Below are positions 44,527 through 53,271 of a DNA stretch of 64,000 nt, in pieces. The notes under the pieces were generated by a model. It was not told the origin of the DNA and did not search any database. It saw only the letters and a list, made by a program, of their open reading frames with translations. Numbering within the stretch: position 1 is the first letter of the stretch; every line of letters begins with the position of its first letter. Origin of the DNA: Streptomyces sp. ST2-7A (GTDB lineage: Bacteria > Actinomycetota > Actinomycetes > Streptomycetales > Streptomycetaceae); NCBI RefSeq assembly GCF_021390475.1, contig NZ_JAJUWS010000029.1:1-64000 (forward strand), given 5' to 3'. A program made the position numbers and the translations under genes.

Positions 44527-46167
44527 GTGGCGTCCACCAGGCGGAGGATCAGGCGCGGCCTGTCCGGGTCGGCACTGGCCGCGGTCGCCATGGCGGCCCT
44601 CACCGCGTCGCAGGGGACGGAGCTCCTGCTCGGCGCCGAGGCGGCCGACCGTTCCGACGGTTCGAAGGGCGACAACGACTACCCGGGCCGCCCCTACGCC
44701 ACCGAACTCCCGCCGCTGGGCGCCCCCGACCCCGAGGCGGATCCGGAGGGTCCGGCGGAGGCGGGGCCCGGCCCCGACGGTCTTCCCGTCGGCCCGGTCG
44801 GCGAGGCCGCCGCCGGTATCCCCGCCGCCGTACTGGAGGCATACCGCGCGGCCGAGGCATCCCTCGCCGCCTCCCACCCGGGGTGCGCGCTGGAGTGGGA
44901 ACTCCTCGCCGCCATCGGCAAGGTGGAGTCCGGACACGCCCGCGGCGGCGCGCTGGACGCGGTCGGCAACGCCACGCCGTCGATCCTCGGGCCGGTGCTG
45001 GACGGCAACGGCTTCGCCCGCATCACCGACACCGACGGCGGTCGCTGGGACGGGGACGCGGTGTACGACCGGGCCGTGGGCCCGATGCAGTTCATCCCCT
45101 CCACCTGGGCGGGATGGGGCGCGGACGGCAACGGTGACGGTGTCAGCGATCCCAACAACGTGTACGACGCGACGCTCGCGGCCGGCCACTACCTGTGCGC
45201 CGGCTCCCGTGACCTGAGCCGGCCGGCGGACCTGGACCGGGCGCTGCTGAGCTACAACAACTCGCGCGAGTACGTGAACACCGTCCTCTCCTGGCTGGAG
45301 TACTACCGGGAGGGCGTCCATGCCGTGCCCGACGCCGGTCCCGGCGTCGCCGGCGGGAACAGCGGTGCCGTGCACCGCGACGACACGCCCTCGGAGCGTC
45401 GGGAGGAGGAGACCCCGCGCGAGGAGCGTCGACCGGCCGCCGCGGCGCCGGCGAGCCCCGCGCCGGCCGCCCCGGGGCCCACCACTCCCGCGCCCGGACG
45501 ACCCGGCGGATCCGCGGACCCGAAGCCGTCCCCGGGTACCCCTGCTCCCGGCACGCCGTCCCCCGGCACTCCCGCCCCGGGCACCCCGTCTCCCGGTACC
45601 CCCGCGCCCGGTACCCCCGCGCCCGGTACCCCCGCGCCCGGTACCCCCGCGCCCGGTGATCCCGACGCGAAGCCCGGCGGCCAGGTGCCCGGTCCCGGTA
45701 CGCCGCCGGCGGAGGAGGAGCCGACGAAGCCGGCGCCGCCCGCCCCGGTGGACCCCGTCGAGCCGGAGGAGCCGGGGACCGAGGACCCGGAGGAGCCCGG
45801 CGAGTGCCCGGTGGATCCCGACCCCGGTGACGGCACCGACCCCGACGACCCCGGAAACCCGGGGGACGCCGAGGAGAGCGGTGACACCGGGGGCGCCCGG
45901 GAGGCCGAGGACGGTGGGGACGGGAAGAACCCCGAGAAGCCCGAGAATCCCCGGGGCTCCGAGGACGGCGAGAACCCCGAGAACCCCGAGAACCCCGAGA
46001 ACTCGGAGAACGAGGACGCGGAGGAGGAGCCCGGCTGTCCCGGTGACGACGAGGACGCCGATGACGACGCCGCCGCCGACGACGAGGACGGGGACGACGC
46101 TGAGCGGGGCGACGATCAGGGGAAGAGTGGACGCACCGCCGACGCCTCCCCGCGCCGCGCCGAGTGA
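44527..46167 (+). CDS. Secreted lytic murein transglycosylase with long repetitive tail
   Basis: A 546-aa exported protein. The N-terminal signal segment (RRRIRRGLSGSALAAVAMAAL) is followed by an Asp/Pro-rich linker. The lytic transglycosylase domain (~100-265) has catalytic Glu134 in AIGKVESGHARGG, the PMQFIPSTWAGWG motif and a closing YNNSREYV segment. It should cut peptidoglycan glycans to 1,6-anhydro ends outside the cell. Residues 266-546 are a low-complexity tail: PGTPA repeats, then an acidic Glu/Asp-rich stretch with ENP repeats and a CP..C pair. The tail may span the wall. The GTG at 44527 follows GGAGGGGAG. Confidence 0.85.
   Translation: MASTRRRIRRGLSGSALAAVAMAALTASQGTELLLGAEAADRSDGSKGDNDYPGRPYATELPPLGAPDPEADPEGPAEAGPGPDGLPVGPVGEAAAGIPAAVLEAYRAAEASLAASHPGCALEWELLAAIGKVESGHARGGALDAVGNATPSILGPVLDGNGFARITDTDGGRWDGDAVYDRAVGPMQFIPSTWAGWGADGNGDGVSDPNNVYDATLAAGHYLCAGSRDLSRPADLDRALLSYNNSREYVNTVLSWLEYYREGVHAVPDAGPGVAGGNSGAVHRDDTPSERREEETPREERRPAAAAPASPAPAAPGPTTPAPGRPGGSADPKPSPGTPAPGTPSPGTPAPGTPSPGTPAPGTPAPGTPAPGTPAPGDPDAKPGGQVPGPGTPPAEEEPTKPAPPAPVDPVEPEEPGTEDPEEPGECPVDPDPGDGTDPDDPGNPGDAEESGDTGGAREAEDGGDGKNPEKPENPRGSEDGENPENPENPENSENEDAEEEPGCPGDDEDADDDAAADDEDGDDAERGDDQGKSGRTADASPRRAE
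45535..45654 (+). repeat. Tandem 15-bp repeat in the transglycosylase gene (8 units)
   Basis: Eight in-frame units encode the pentapeptide G-T-P-A/S-P. The last four (45595-45654) are identical copies of GGTACCCCCGCGCCC and the first four are diverged. The identity suggests recent slippage expansion, so copy number may vary between strains. Confidence 0.9.
45970..46014 (+). repeat. Tandem 9-bp repeat in the transglycosylase gene (5 units)
   Basis: GAGAACCCC is repeated three times exactly (45970-45996) followed by two altered units, encoding E-N-P triplets in the acidic tail. Confidence 0.85.
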
Positions 46168-46278
46168 TCCCGCCGGCATCCGACACCCCTCACCCCCGTC
46201 CCCCGACGGGATGCTGACGGGTCGATGACCGGGGACCGCCGACCGTGATCGGCCGGCGGTCCCCGATCCCGCCCCGTC

Positions 46279-49158
46279 TCACCCCCGGCGCTGCCCCCGC
46301 CGCGACGGTTCCGCCGTCAGCGGGTCCTCCGGCCAGGCGTGCCGGGGGTACCGGCCCCGCAGATCGGCCCGCACCGCCCGGTACCCCTCGCGCCAGAACG
46401 AGGCCAGGTCCGCGGTCACCGCCGCCGGCCGCCCGGCCGGCGAGAGCAGGTGCACCACCAGCGGCACCCGTCCGTCCGCGAGTGCCGGCGTGTGCTCCAT
46501 GCCGAAAAGTTCCTGGACCCGGGCGGCCAGCACCGGACGCTCCCCGGAGTAGTCGACCCGGATGCGCGCCCCGGAGGGGACCTCCACCCGTTCCGGCGCC
46601 CACTCCTCCAGCCTCGCCGCCGTTCCGTCCGCCCACGGCAGCAGCGCGGTGAGCATCCGAGCGGTGTCCAGCCGGGCCAGTCCGGCCCGGTTCCGGGTAT
46701 CGCCCAACCACTCCCCGGCCCGCGCCACCAGTGCCTCGTCCGAGACGTCGGGCCACGGTTCCCCCAGCGAGTCGTGCAGGAAGGCCATCCGTTCGCGCAG
46801 CCCCCGTGCCGCGCGACTCCACTCCAGCAGGGTGTCGATCCCCTCCCGGCGCAGGCCCTCCATCAGCGCGGCGCGGACGGCCTCCGCCGAGGGGCGGCGC
46901 AGCGGCTCCTCGCGCAGCGCGATCGACCCCAGGCGTTCCACCCGACGGGTCACCACGTCCGGGGTACCGGCGGAGGCGGAGGCCCATCGGACCTCTTCCC
47001 CCACGGAGTGCCGGGCCCCGGCCGCGAGCAGCGCGATCTCCTCGTCCGCCACGGCGGCCAGGCGGACCACGGCGTTCGCCGCACCGGCGGGTCGGTCCGC
47101 GACCGCGACCGCGAGCCACGGGGCGTCGCGCAGCGGCGACTCCGCCGCCGTGGCGGCCCGGGTGCCGGAGACCATCAGGAAGGCGCCCGGTCCCCGGTGG
47201 CGGCCCACCCGGTCCGGGTGGGCCAGCGCGGCCACCAGACCGGCGGCCCGTCCGTCGGACCACTGTTCGCCGGCGCCTTCCGGCGAACCGGGATCGCCCG
47301 GGGCGGAGTCCTTCCGGAGCAGGCTGTGCAACCGGTCGGCCTCGCGCCGCCACCGTCCGGCCCAGCCGTCCCGGCGGCCCCCGCTCGTGCCGTGCCGCGC
47401 CGCCCGGCACACCGCCGCGAGATCGTCCCCCATCGCCCGGGGCGGTTCCTCGCTCAGCACCGCCACCAGTTCCGCCGCCCGCCGCGCGCCGACCAACGGC
47501 GCCGCGTCGAGCAGGGCCCGCGCCCACCGGGGATGCAGGCCCACGGCGGCGATCCGCCGGCCGCGATCCGTGACCCGGCCGTCGGGGTCCACGGCGCCCA
47601 GGTCCCGCAGCACCGCCCGGGCGGCGGCCATCGCGCCGGCGGGCGGCGGACCGGGAAGCGCCAGGTGCTCCGCCGCGGGATCGCCCCAGCAGGCACAGCC
47701 CAGCGCGAACCCGGTCAGGTCCGCCACCTCGATCTCCGGGCGGGAGAACTCCCGCAGCCGGGTGTGCTCCGCCTCCGACCAACAGCGGTGCACCCGCCCC
47801 GGCGCCTCGCGCCCCGCCCGCCCGGCGCGCTGCCGGGCGGAGGCGCGGGAGACCGGGACGGTCACCAGGGACCCCAGGCCCCTGGCGTGGTCGGTGCGCG
47901 GTTCGCGGGCCAGACCGCTGTCCACCACCGCCCGCACGCCGGGCACGGTGAGCCCGGATTCGGCCACCGAGGTGGCCAGCACGATCCGCCGGGTGCCGTC
48001 GCGGGGGCCTGCGAGGACGGCGTCCTGGACGGCGGACGGGGCCCGACCGTGCACGCCGGGGATCTCCACCCGACCGGCCCCCGTGCCCACCTCCGGCCCG
48101 AGCCGGTCGGCGAGCAGCGCGGCGACCCGGTTGATCTCACCCGTGCCCGGCAGGAAGCACAGCACGTCGCCCGGGCTCTCCCGCAGCGCCCGCACGGCGG
48201 TGTCCGCGACGTGTCCGAGCAGCGCGGGGTCCACCGAGGTGCCCCGGGCCGGGCGCACGGGGCGCGGCGGCGGGCACCACACCTCCTCCACCGGATGGGA
48301 GACACCCCGCACACCGACCACGGGGGCTTCCAGCAGCCGTGCCCACAGGGTGGTGTCGGTGGTGGCGGAGGCGGCGATCAACCGCAGATCGGGACGGAGG
48401 GCCGCGCGCACGTCCAGCAGGAACGCGATCGCGGTGTCCGCGTCCAGGTGTCGCTCGTGGCACTCGTCGAGCAGGACGGTGCCCACGCCCGGCAACTCGG
48501 GGTCGTGGTGCAGTCGGCGCAGCAGGATGCCGGTGGTGACCACCTCCACCCGGGCACGGGATCCGGTCCGGCGCTCGCCGCGCACGGTCCAGCCGACCCG
48601 GCCGCGGGGGCCGGCCTTTTCGCCGAGCAGCCAGGCGATGCGCCGGGCCGCCGCCCGGACGGTCATGCGGCGCGGCTCCACCACCAGGACGCGACCGGTC
48701 GATCCGACGGGGGCGGGGAAGCCGGGGAGGAGTCCGGCGAGGACCGGCGGGACCAGCGTGGTCTTGCCGGTGCCCGGTGGCGAGTGGAGGACGGCGGTGC
48801 CGGCGCTCTCCAACGCGTCGCGCAGGGCGGGCAGGGCGTCGCACACCGGCAACGCCCGGGCCGCCACCAAGCGGTCCCCGGGCGGGGCGCCCGACGCGCC
48901 CGACGCGCCCGGGGAATCATCCGTTTCGTCGCGCCGGGCGGGGCGGTCGGGTCGCCCCGGGGTGTGCCCCGACCGGCGTCCCCCTGCCGTGTCCCCCTCG
49001 TCCCGCCGTACCGTCCTGCCGGGGGATCCGGTGTCCTTCCGGCCGGCGTCGCCGCCGGACCGGGCGGGGGTCGGACCCGGAGTGCCCGGTGCGGTGGGAT
49101 TCCCGGTGCGGAGCGGTGCGGGGGAGTGGTCGGCGGGTGGCAACGCGTCATGGCTCAC
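46279..49158 (-). CDS. hrpB: ATP-dependent helicase HrpB
   Basis: A 959-aa DEAH-like RNA helicase. Walker A is SPPGTGKTT (126-134), Walker B is the variant DECH (232-235), motif III is ASATTD, and motif VI is in QRAGRAGREAPGRVHRCW near 485. The HA2-type and HrpB C-terminal domains follow, ending with the LLSPAGRPAAVTADLASFW..YRAVRADLRGRYPRH signature. The cellular role of HrpB is unclear in most bacteria. The first ~95 residues are Pro/Gly/Arg-rich with an SGASGA repeat, so a downstream start remains possible. It is divergent from rpsA. Confidence 0.92.
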   Translation of the reverse strand: MSHDALPPADHSPAPLRTGNPTAPGTPGPTPARSGGDAGRKDTGSPGRTVRRDEGDTAGGRRSGHTPGRPDRPARRDETDDSPGASGASGAPPGDRLVAARALPVCDALPALRDALESAGTAVLHSPPGTGKTTLVPPVLAGLLPGFPAPVGSTGRVLVVEPRRMTVRAAARRIAWLLGEKAGPRGRVGWTVRGERRTGSRARVEVVTTGILLRRLHHDPELPGVGTVLLDECHERHLDADTAIAFLLDVRAALRPDLRLIAASATTDTTLWARLLEAPVVGVRGVSHPVEEVWCPPPRPVRPARGTSVDPALLGHVADTAVRALRESPGDVLCFLPGTGEINRVAALLADRLGPEVGTGAGRVEIPGVHGRAPSAVQDAVLAGPRDGTRRIVLATSVAESGLTVPGVRAVVDSGLAREPRTDHARGLGSLVTVPVSRASARQRAGRAGREAPGRVHRCWSEAEHTRLREFSRPEIEVADLTGFALGCACWGDPAAEHLALPGPPPAGAMAAARAVLRDLGAVDPDGRVTDRGRRIAAVGLHPRWARALLDAAPLVGARRAAELVAVLSEEPPRAMGDDLAAVCRAARHGTSGGRRDGWAGRWRREADRLHSLLRKDSAPGDPGSPEGAGEQWSDGRAAGLVAALAHPDRVGRHRGPGAFLMVSGTRAATAAESPLRDAPWLAVAVADRPAGAANAVVRLAAVADEEIALLAAGARHSVGEEVRWASASAGTPDVVTRRVERLGSIALREEPLRRPSAEAVRAALMEGLRREGIDTLLEWSRAARGLRERMAFLHDSLGEPWPDVSDEALVARAGEWLGDTRNRAGLARLDTARMLTALLPWADGTAARLEEWAPERVEVPSGARIRVDYSGERPVLAARVQELFGMEHTPALADGRVPLVVHLLSPAGRPAAVTADLASFWREGYRAVRADLRGRYPRHAWPEDPLTAEPSRRGQRRG

Positions 49159-49387
49159 CGGGTGATTGTGCCGTGCGGGCGTTCCACCGTGCCGGTGCGC
49201 GGTTGTCGGTCACGCGCCCGCCGTGATGCGCCGGGGCGGGCTCGGGAATCTCGCGGGGCGGGAACGGGGTGGAGTCGGGGCCGCGCCCCGGGCGCGGGGG
49301 CCCTCCGGAGGTGTCGGGAGTGACGGAAGTCCCGAACGGGACTGTCGCTTCTGTCCGGATACCGCCCCCGCTGGGCGGAAGCGCGCA

Positions 49388-49416
49388 TTGACCGGGGTCG
49401 AAAGCGCCCGTATGCT
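49388..49416 (+). promoter_or_regulatory. rpsA promoter (sigma70/HrdB type)
   Basis: TTGACC (49388-49393), a 17-nt spacer, then TATGCT (49411-49416) is the best housekeeping promoter match in the window. Transcription should start near 49423, leaving a ~200-nt leader. Confidence 0.8.
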
Positions 49417-49423
49417 ATAAGAC

Positions 49424-49624
49424 GCGCTGCGGACCTGCGCGCCTCGGACGGAGCAGGTCGCGCTCGCACTGGTTGTATGTCCCCTCGGTTGGTGGGGCGC
49501 TTTTCGAAAATCTCATGTGATCTTCGGTGGGGCGCTCCCCGGGCTGTCCGGCTTCGGCAGTGCGACACGGGTTCGTGCGTGGTATTACCGACGACATTCT
49601 GTCCGTACCGGAGCCCTTTACCAC
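49424..49624 (+). promoter_or_regulatory. Long rpsA 5' leader
   Basis: The leader has no Shine-Dalgarno sequence near the ATG (CTTTACCAC precedes it), an 11-bp direct repeat GGTGGGGCGCT at 49491-49501 and 49526-49536, and an A/T-rich segment between the copies. S1 binds A/U-rich RNA and represses its own mRNA in E. coli, so autoregulation here is plausible but unproven. Confidence 0.45.
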
Positions 49625-51142
49625 ATGACGAGCAGCACCGAGACCACCGTGGCCACCCCGCAGGTTGCGGTCAACGACATCGGTTCCGAGGAAGCCTTCC
49701 TCGCCGCGATCGACGAGACGATCAAGTACTTCAACGACGGCGACATCGTCGACGGCGTCATCGTGAAGGTCGACCGGGACGAGGTCCTGCTCGACATCGG
49801 TTACAAGACCGAGGGCGTGATCCCCTCCCGCGAGCTGTCGATCAAGCACGACGTCGACCCCAACGAGGTCGTCGCCGTCGGTGACGAGATCGAAGCCCTT
49901 GTTCTCCAGAAGGAGGACAAGGAGGGTCGTCTGATCCTGTCCAAGAAGCGCGCGCAGTACGAGCGGGCCTGGGGCACGATCGAGAAGATCAAGGACGAGG
50001 ACGGGATCGTCACCGGTACCGTCATCGAGGTCGTCAAGGGTGGTCTCATCCTCGACATCGGCCTCCGCGGCTTCCTCCCCGCCTCCCTGGTGGAGATGCG
50101 CCGGGTCCGCGACCTCCAGCCCTACGTGGGCAAGGAGCTCGAGGCCAAGATCATCGAGCTGGACAAGAACCGCAACAACGTGGTCCTGTCCCGCCGTGCC
50201 TGGTTGGAGCAGACCCAGAGCGAGGTCCGTCAGACCTTCCTCACCACCCTGCAGAAGGGTCAGGTGCGCTCCGGCGTCGTCTCCTCCATCGTCAACTTCG
50301 GTGCCTTCGTGGACCTTGGTGGCGTGGACGGTCTGGTGCACGTCTCCGAGCTGTCCTGGAAGCACATCGACCACCCCTCCGAGGTCGTCGAGGTCGGCCA
50401 GGAGGTCACGGTCGAGGTCCTGGACGTCGACATGGACCGCGAGCGCGTCTCGCTGTCGCTCAAGGCGACGCAGGAAGACCCGTGGCAGCAGTTCGCCCGG
50501 ACCCACCAGATCGGCCAGGTCGTTCCCGGCAAGGTCACCAAGCTGGTGCCGTTCGGCGCGTTCGTCCGTGTGGACGAGGGCATCGAGGGTCTGGTCCACA
50601 TCTCCGAGCTGGCCGAGCGCCACGTGGAGATCCCGGAGCAGGTCGTCCAGGTCAACGACGAGATCTTCGTCAAGGTCATCGACATCGACCTCGACCGTCG
50701 TCGGATCAGCCTGTCGCTGAAGCAGGCCAACGAGACCTTCGGCGCCGACCCGATGGCCGTCGAGTTCGACCCGACGCTGTACGGCATGGCCGCGTCCTAC
50801 GACGACCAGGGCAACTACATCTACCCCGAGGGCTTCGACCCGGAGGCCAACGACTGGCTGCCGGGCTACGAGAAGCAGCGGGAGGAGTGGGAGCACCAGT
50901 ACGCCGAGGCGCAGACCCGCTTCGAGCAGCACCAGGCCCAGGTCATCAAGTCCCGCGAGGCCGATGCCGAGGCCGAGGCCGAGGGCGGTCCCGCCGCTCC
51001 GCAGGCCGGTGGCGGCAGCGGTGGCGGTGGCGGTGGCGGTGGCGGCTCGTACTCGTCCGACCCGGGCGAGGACACCGGCGCGCTGGCCTCAGACGAGGCT
51101 CTCGCCGCCCTGCGCGAGAAGCTGGCCGGCGGCCAGAGCTGA
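49625..51142 (+). CDS. rpsA: 30S ribosomal protein S1
   Basis: A 505-aa ribosomal protein with four S1 RNA-binding domains (~35-105, 120-185, 205-275, 290-360), each with the G..V.G.V....GAFV..G..GL(V/I)H.SE pattern. It helps mRNAs bind the small subunit. Actinobacterial S1 has fewer domains than the six of E. coli. The C-terminus (~440-505) is acidic then Gly-rich, with a run of about nine Gly encoded by GGC/GGT repeats. Codons are strongly optimised (mostly C-ending), fitting high expression. Confidence 0.97.
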   Translation: MTSSTETTVATPQVAVNDIGSEEAFLAAIDETIKYFNDGDIVDGVIVKVDRDEVLLDIGYKTEGVIPSRELSIKHDVDPNEVVAVGDEIEALVLQKEDKEGRLILSKKRAQYERAWGTIEKIKDEDGIVTGTVIEVVKGGLILDIGLRGFLPASLVEMRRVRDLQPYVGKELEAKIIELDKNRNNVVLSRRAWLEQTQSEVRQTFLTTLQKGQVRSGVVSSIVNFGAFVDLGGVDGLVHVSELSWKHIDHPSEVVEVGQEVTVEVLDVDMDRERVSLSLKATQEDPWQQFARTHQIGQVVPGKVTKLVPFGAFVRVDEGIEGLVHISELAERHVEIPEQVVQVNDEIFVKVIDIDLDRRRISLSLKQANETFGADPMAVEFDPTLYGMAASYDDQGNYIYPEGFDPEANDWLPGYEKQREEWEHQYAEAQTRFEQHQAQVIKSREADAEAEAEGGPAAPQAGGGSGGGGGGGGGSYSSDPGEDTGALASDEALAALREKLAGGQS

Positions 51143-51149
51143 TTCCCTC

Positions 51150-51171
51150 CCGCGGGCGGTGACGCCCGCGG
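51150..51171 (+). terminator. First hairpin after rpsA
   Basis: A perfect 9-bp stem CCGCGGGCG/CGCCCGCGG with loop GTGA, 7 bases after the stop. Confidence 0.55.
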
Positions 51172-51187
51172 TGGGCACCGCGCATCA

Positions 51188-51229
51188 CGGCGGAACCCGC
51201 CCCCGAGGCATCGGGGGCGGGTTCCGCCG
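51188..51229 (+). terminator. Main rpsA terminator
   Basis: A perfect 18-bp stem (51188-51205 with 51212-51229), a 6-nt loop AGGCAT, then TTTCC. One of the strongest intrinsic-terminator candidates in the window. Confidence 0.85.
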
Positions 51230-51380
51230 TTTCCGCACCCCTGTTCGGGGGAATGCCCGGTGCCCCGGACACGTTGATCACCACGAGCGACCGATACGAG
51301 GCGACCGGTTCGGCCCGCGTGATCCGCGTGGGCCCACCACGCGACGGACCACCACGGAACCGGAAGGAGCGGCGGTCACG

Positions 51381-52466
51381 GTGCACGATCCGCAGGACCT
51401 GTACGAGTGGGTGCCCGAGGGCCTGGCGATGGTCGAGGCCATCCCGGCCGACACCCACCCCCACCCCCGGGCCGACACCGGCCCCGATCCGGGCAGCGAC
51501 CCCGGCCCGGACCCGGACACCGATCCGGACCCCGCTTCCGGGACACCGGCCGGGGACGGGGCGGACACCCCGACCGGCCCGGTGCTCCTCTACCACTTCG
51601 AGGGCTTCCTCGACGCCGGGGAGACCGGCACCCAGCTGATCGAGGAGCTGCTCGACGACAGGCGCACCGGCGTCACCGTGGCCCGCTTCGACCATGACCG
51701 GTTGGTGGACTACCGCGCCCGCCGTCCGGTGATGACCTTCCGCCGCGACCGCTGGACCGATTTCGAGGCGCCGCGACTGGAACTGCGACTGGTGCACGAC
51801 GACACCCGCAGGCCGTTCCTGGTGCTCTCCGGCCCCGAACCGGACGTGGAGTGGGAGCGCTTCGCGGCGGCGGTGCGGCAGATCGTGGAGCGCCTGCGGG
51901 TACGCCTGGCGGTCGGCTTCCACGGCATCCCGATGGGCGTCCCGCACACCCGGCCCATCGGCCTGACCTCGCACGGCAACCGGCCGGAGCTGGTGCCGGC
52001 GCGCAACGACCTCTTCGACGAGGCGCAGGTCCCCGGCAGCGCGGCCTCCCTGCTGGAGCTGCGGCTCTCCGAGGCGGGTCACGACGTGCTGGGCATCGCC
52101 GCGCACGTCCCGCACTACATCGCCCGGTCCCGATACCCGGATTCGGCGCTGGTGGTGTTGGAGGCGCTGACCACCGCCACCGGACTGGTGCTGCCGGAGA
52201 TCGCCCAGACCCTGCGTACCCGCAGTACCCGGGTGCGCCAGGAGATCGACCGGGAACTGGCCGAGGGGGACAACGAGCTGGTGGCGGTCGTGCGGGGTCT
52301 GGAGCAGCAGTACGACGCGGTGGCCGGGGCCGCGACCCGGGGCAACCTGGTCGCCGAGCCGGCCGAACTCCCCTCCGCCGACGAACTGGGCGCGGTCTTC
52401 GAGCGTTTCCTCGCCGAGCGGGAGGGGCCGGAGGAGGGGGAGGACCCGCCGCCCCCGACGCCCTGA
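51381..52466 (+). CDS. PAC2 family protein
   Basis: A 361-aa member of the PAC2 (proteasome assembly chaperone 2-like) family found across actinobacteria. The core runs from PVLLYHFEGFLDAGETG near residue 67 through VGFHGIPMGVPHTRP near 185 and AHVPHYIARSRYPDSALVVLEAL near 245. A helical tail ends Pro-rich. Residues ~23-66 form an Asp-Pro repeat insert between the first beta-strands that is absent from typical members. The start is the GTG at 51381, with AAGGAG 11 nt upstream. The exact function is unknown in bacteria. Confidence 0.85.
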   Translation: MHDPQDLYEWVPEGLAMVEAIPADTHPHPRADTGPDPGSDPGPDPDTDPDPASGTPAGDGADTPTGPVLLYHFEGFLDAGETGTQLIEELLDDRRTGVTVARFDHDRLVDYRARRPVMTFRRDRWTDFEAPRLELRLVHDDTRRPFLVLSGPEPDVEWERFAAAVRQIVERLRVRLAVGFHGIPMGVPHTRPIGLTSHGNRPELVPARNDLFDEAQVPGSAASLLELRLSEAGHDVLGIAAHVPHYIARSRYPDSALVVLEALTTATGLVLPEIAQTLRTRSTRVRQEIDRELAEGDNELVAVVRGLEQQYDAVAGAATRGNLVAEPAELPSADELGAVFERFLAEREGPEEGEDPPPPTP

Positions 52467-52500
52467 GCGGCCGGGCCCGTCGGGTCCGGCCCTCGGCCGG

Positions 52501-52506
52501 TAGCCT
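52501..52506 (+). promoter_or_regulatory. -10 element TAGCCT for leaderless coaE
   Basis: TAGCCT ends 7 nt before the coaE ATG at 52514, without a ribosome-binding site between. Confidence 0.55.
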
Positions 52507-52513
52507 GCTGTCC

Positions 52514-53116
52514 ATGCTGACAGTGGGACTCACCGGCGGAATCGGTTCCGGCAAGAGCGCGGTGACCCGCCTGCTGGCGGAGCGCGGCGCGGTGGTGGTC
52601 GACGCCGACCGCGTCGCCCGCGAGGTGGTCGAGCCGGGCACGGAGGGATTGGCTGCGGTGGTCGCCGGGTTCGGCCCCGGGGTGTTGGGGCCGGACGGCG
52701 CCCTGGACCGTGAGCGGCTGGGCCGGATCGTCTTCTCCGATCCGGCGCGGCTGGCCGCCCTGAACGCCATCGTCCATCCGTTGGTGGCGCGGCGTTCAGC
52801 GGAACTGCGCGCCGCCGCGCCGGCGGGGGCGGTGGTGGTGCACGACGTGCCGCTGCTGGTCGAGAACGGCCTGGAGGACCTGTACGACCTGGTCGTCGTG
52901 GTGGACGCGTCCGAGGAGGTCCGCTTGGACCGCCTGGCGCGCTCGCGCGGGATGGCCGAGACCGACGCCCGGGCCCGGATGGCCGCGCAGGCGGACCGTG
53001 CCGCCCGGCTGGCGGTGGCCGACCGGGTCGTTCCCAACGACGGGACCCTCGCCGAACTGGAGGCCCGGGTGACCGAACTGTGGGAGGAACTCGCGGCGCG
53101 GGCCGCCGCCGGCTGA
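52514..53116 (+). CDS. coaE: Dephospho-CoA kinase
   Basis: The last enzyme of coenzyme A synthesis, phosphorylating the 3'-hydroxyl of dephospho-CoA. The 200-aa P-loop kinase has Walker A GGIGSGKSA at residues 8-16, the substrate-binding DADRVAREVVEPGT near 31 and the DVPLLVENGL lid region near 112. Mycobacterial CoaE carries an additional GrpB-like domain, but here the protein ends after the kinase domain. coaE follows rpsA as in other actinobacteria. Confidence 0.95.
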   Translation: MLTVGLTGGIGSGKSAVTRLLAERGAVVVDADRVAREVVEPGTEGLAAVVAGFGPGVLGPDGALDRERLGRIVFSDPARLAALNAIVHPLVARRSAELRAAAPAGAVVVHDVPLLVENGLEDLYDLVVVVDASEEVRLDRLARSRGMAETDARARMAAQADRAARLAVADRVVPNDGTLAELEARVTELWEELAARAAAG

Positions 53117-53258
53117 GCCGTTCGGAGCGCGCCCCGGACGTCCCCGGCGGGTCGGGTCGTGCCCGGTTCGTCGCCCGTCGCCGGACAAGACGCCACATAG
53201 CGAAGTGCTCCCGGGAGCGCGGGTGGTGGGCGTTTTGGTGGGGAGCCGGGGTGGTCTC

Positions 53259-53264
53259 TATCAT
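53259..53264 (+). promoter_or_regulatory. -10 element TATCAT for the VWA operon
   Basis: TATCAT ends 7 nt before the ATG at 53272. TTGGTG at 53235-53240 is a plausible -35 box with an 18-nt spacer. The message is likely leaderless. Confidence 0.6.
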
Positions 53265-53271
53265 CCGCCAG

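Noticed and set aside
45535..45654. CRISPR-like repeat array
   Set aside because: The repeats are contiguous, lack spacers and stay in frame inside the transglycosylase gene. They encode a Pro/Thr/Gly tail.
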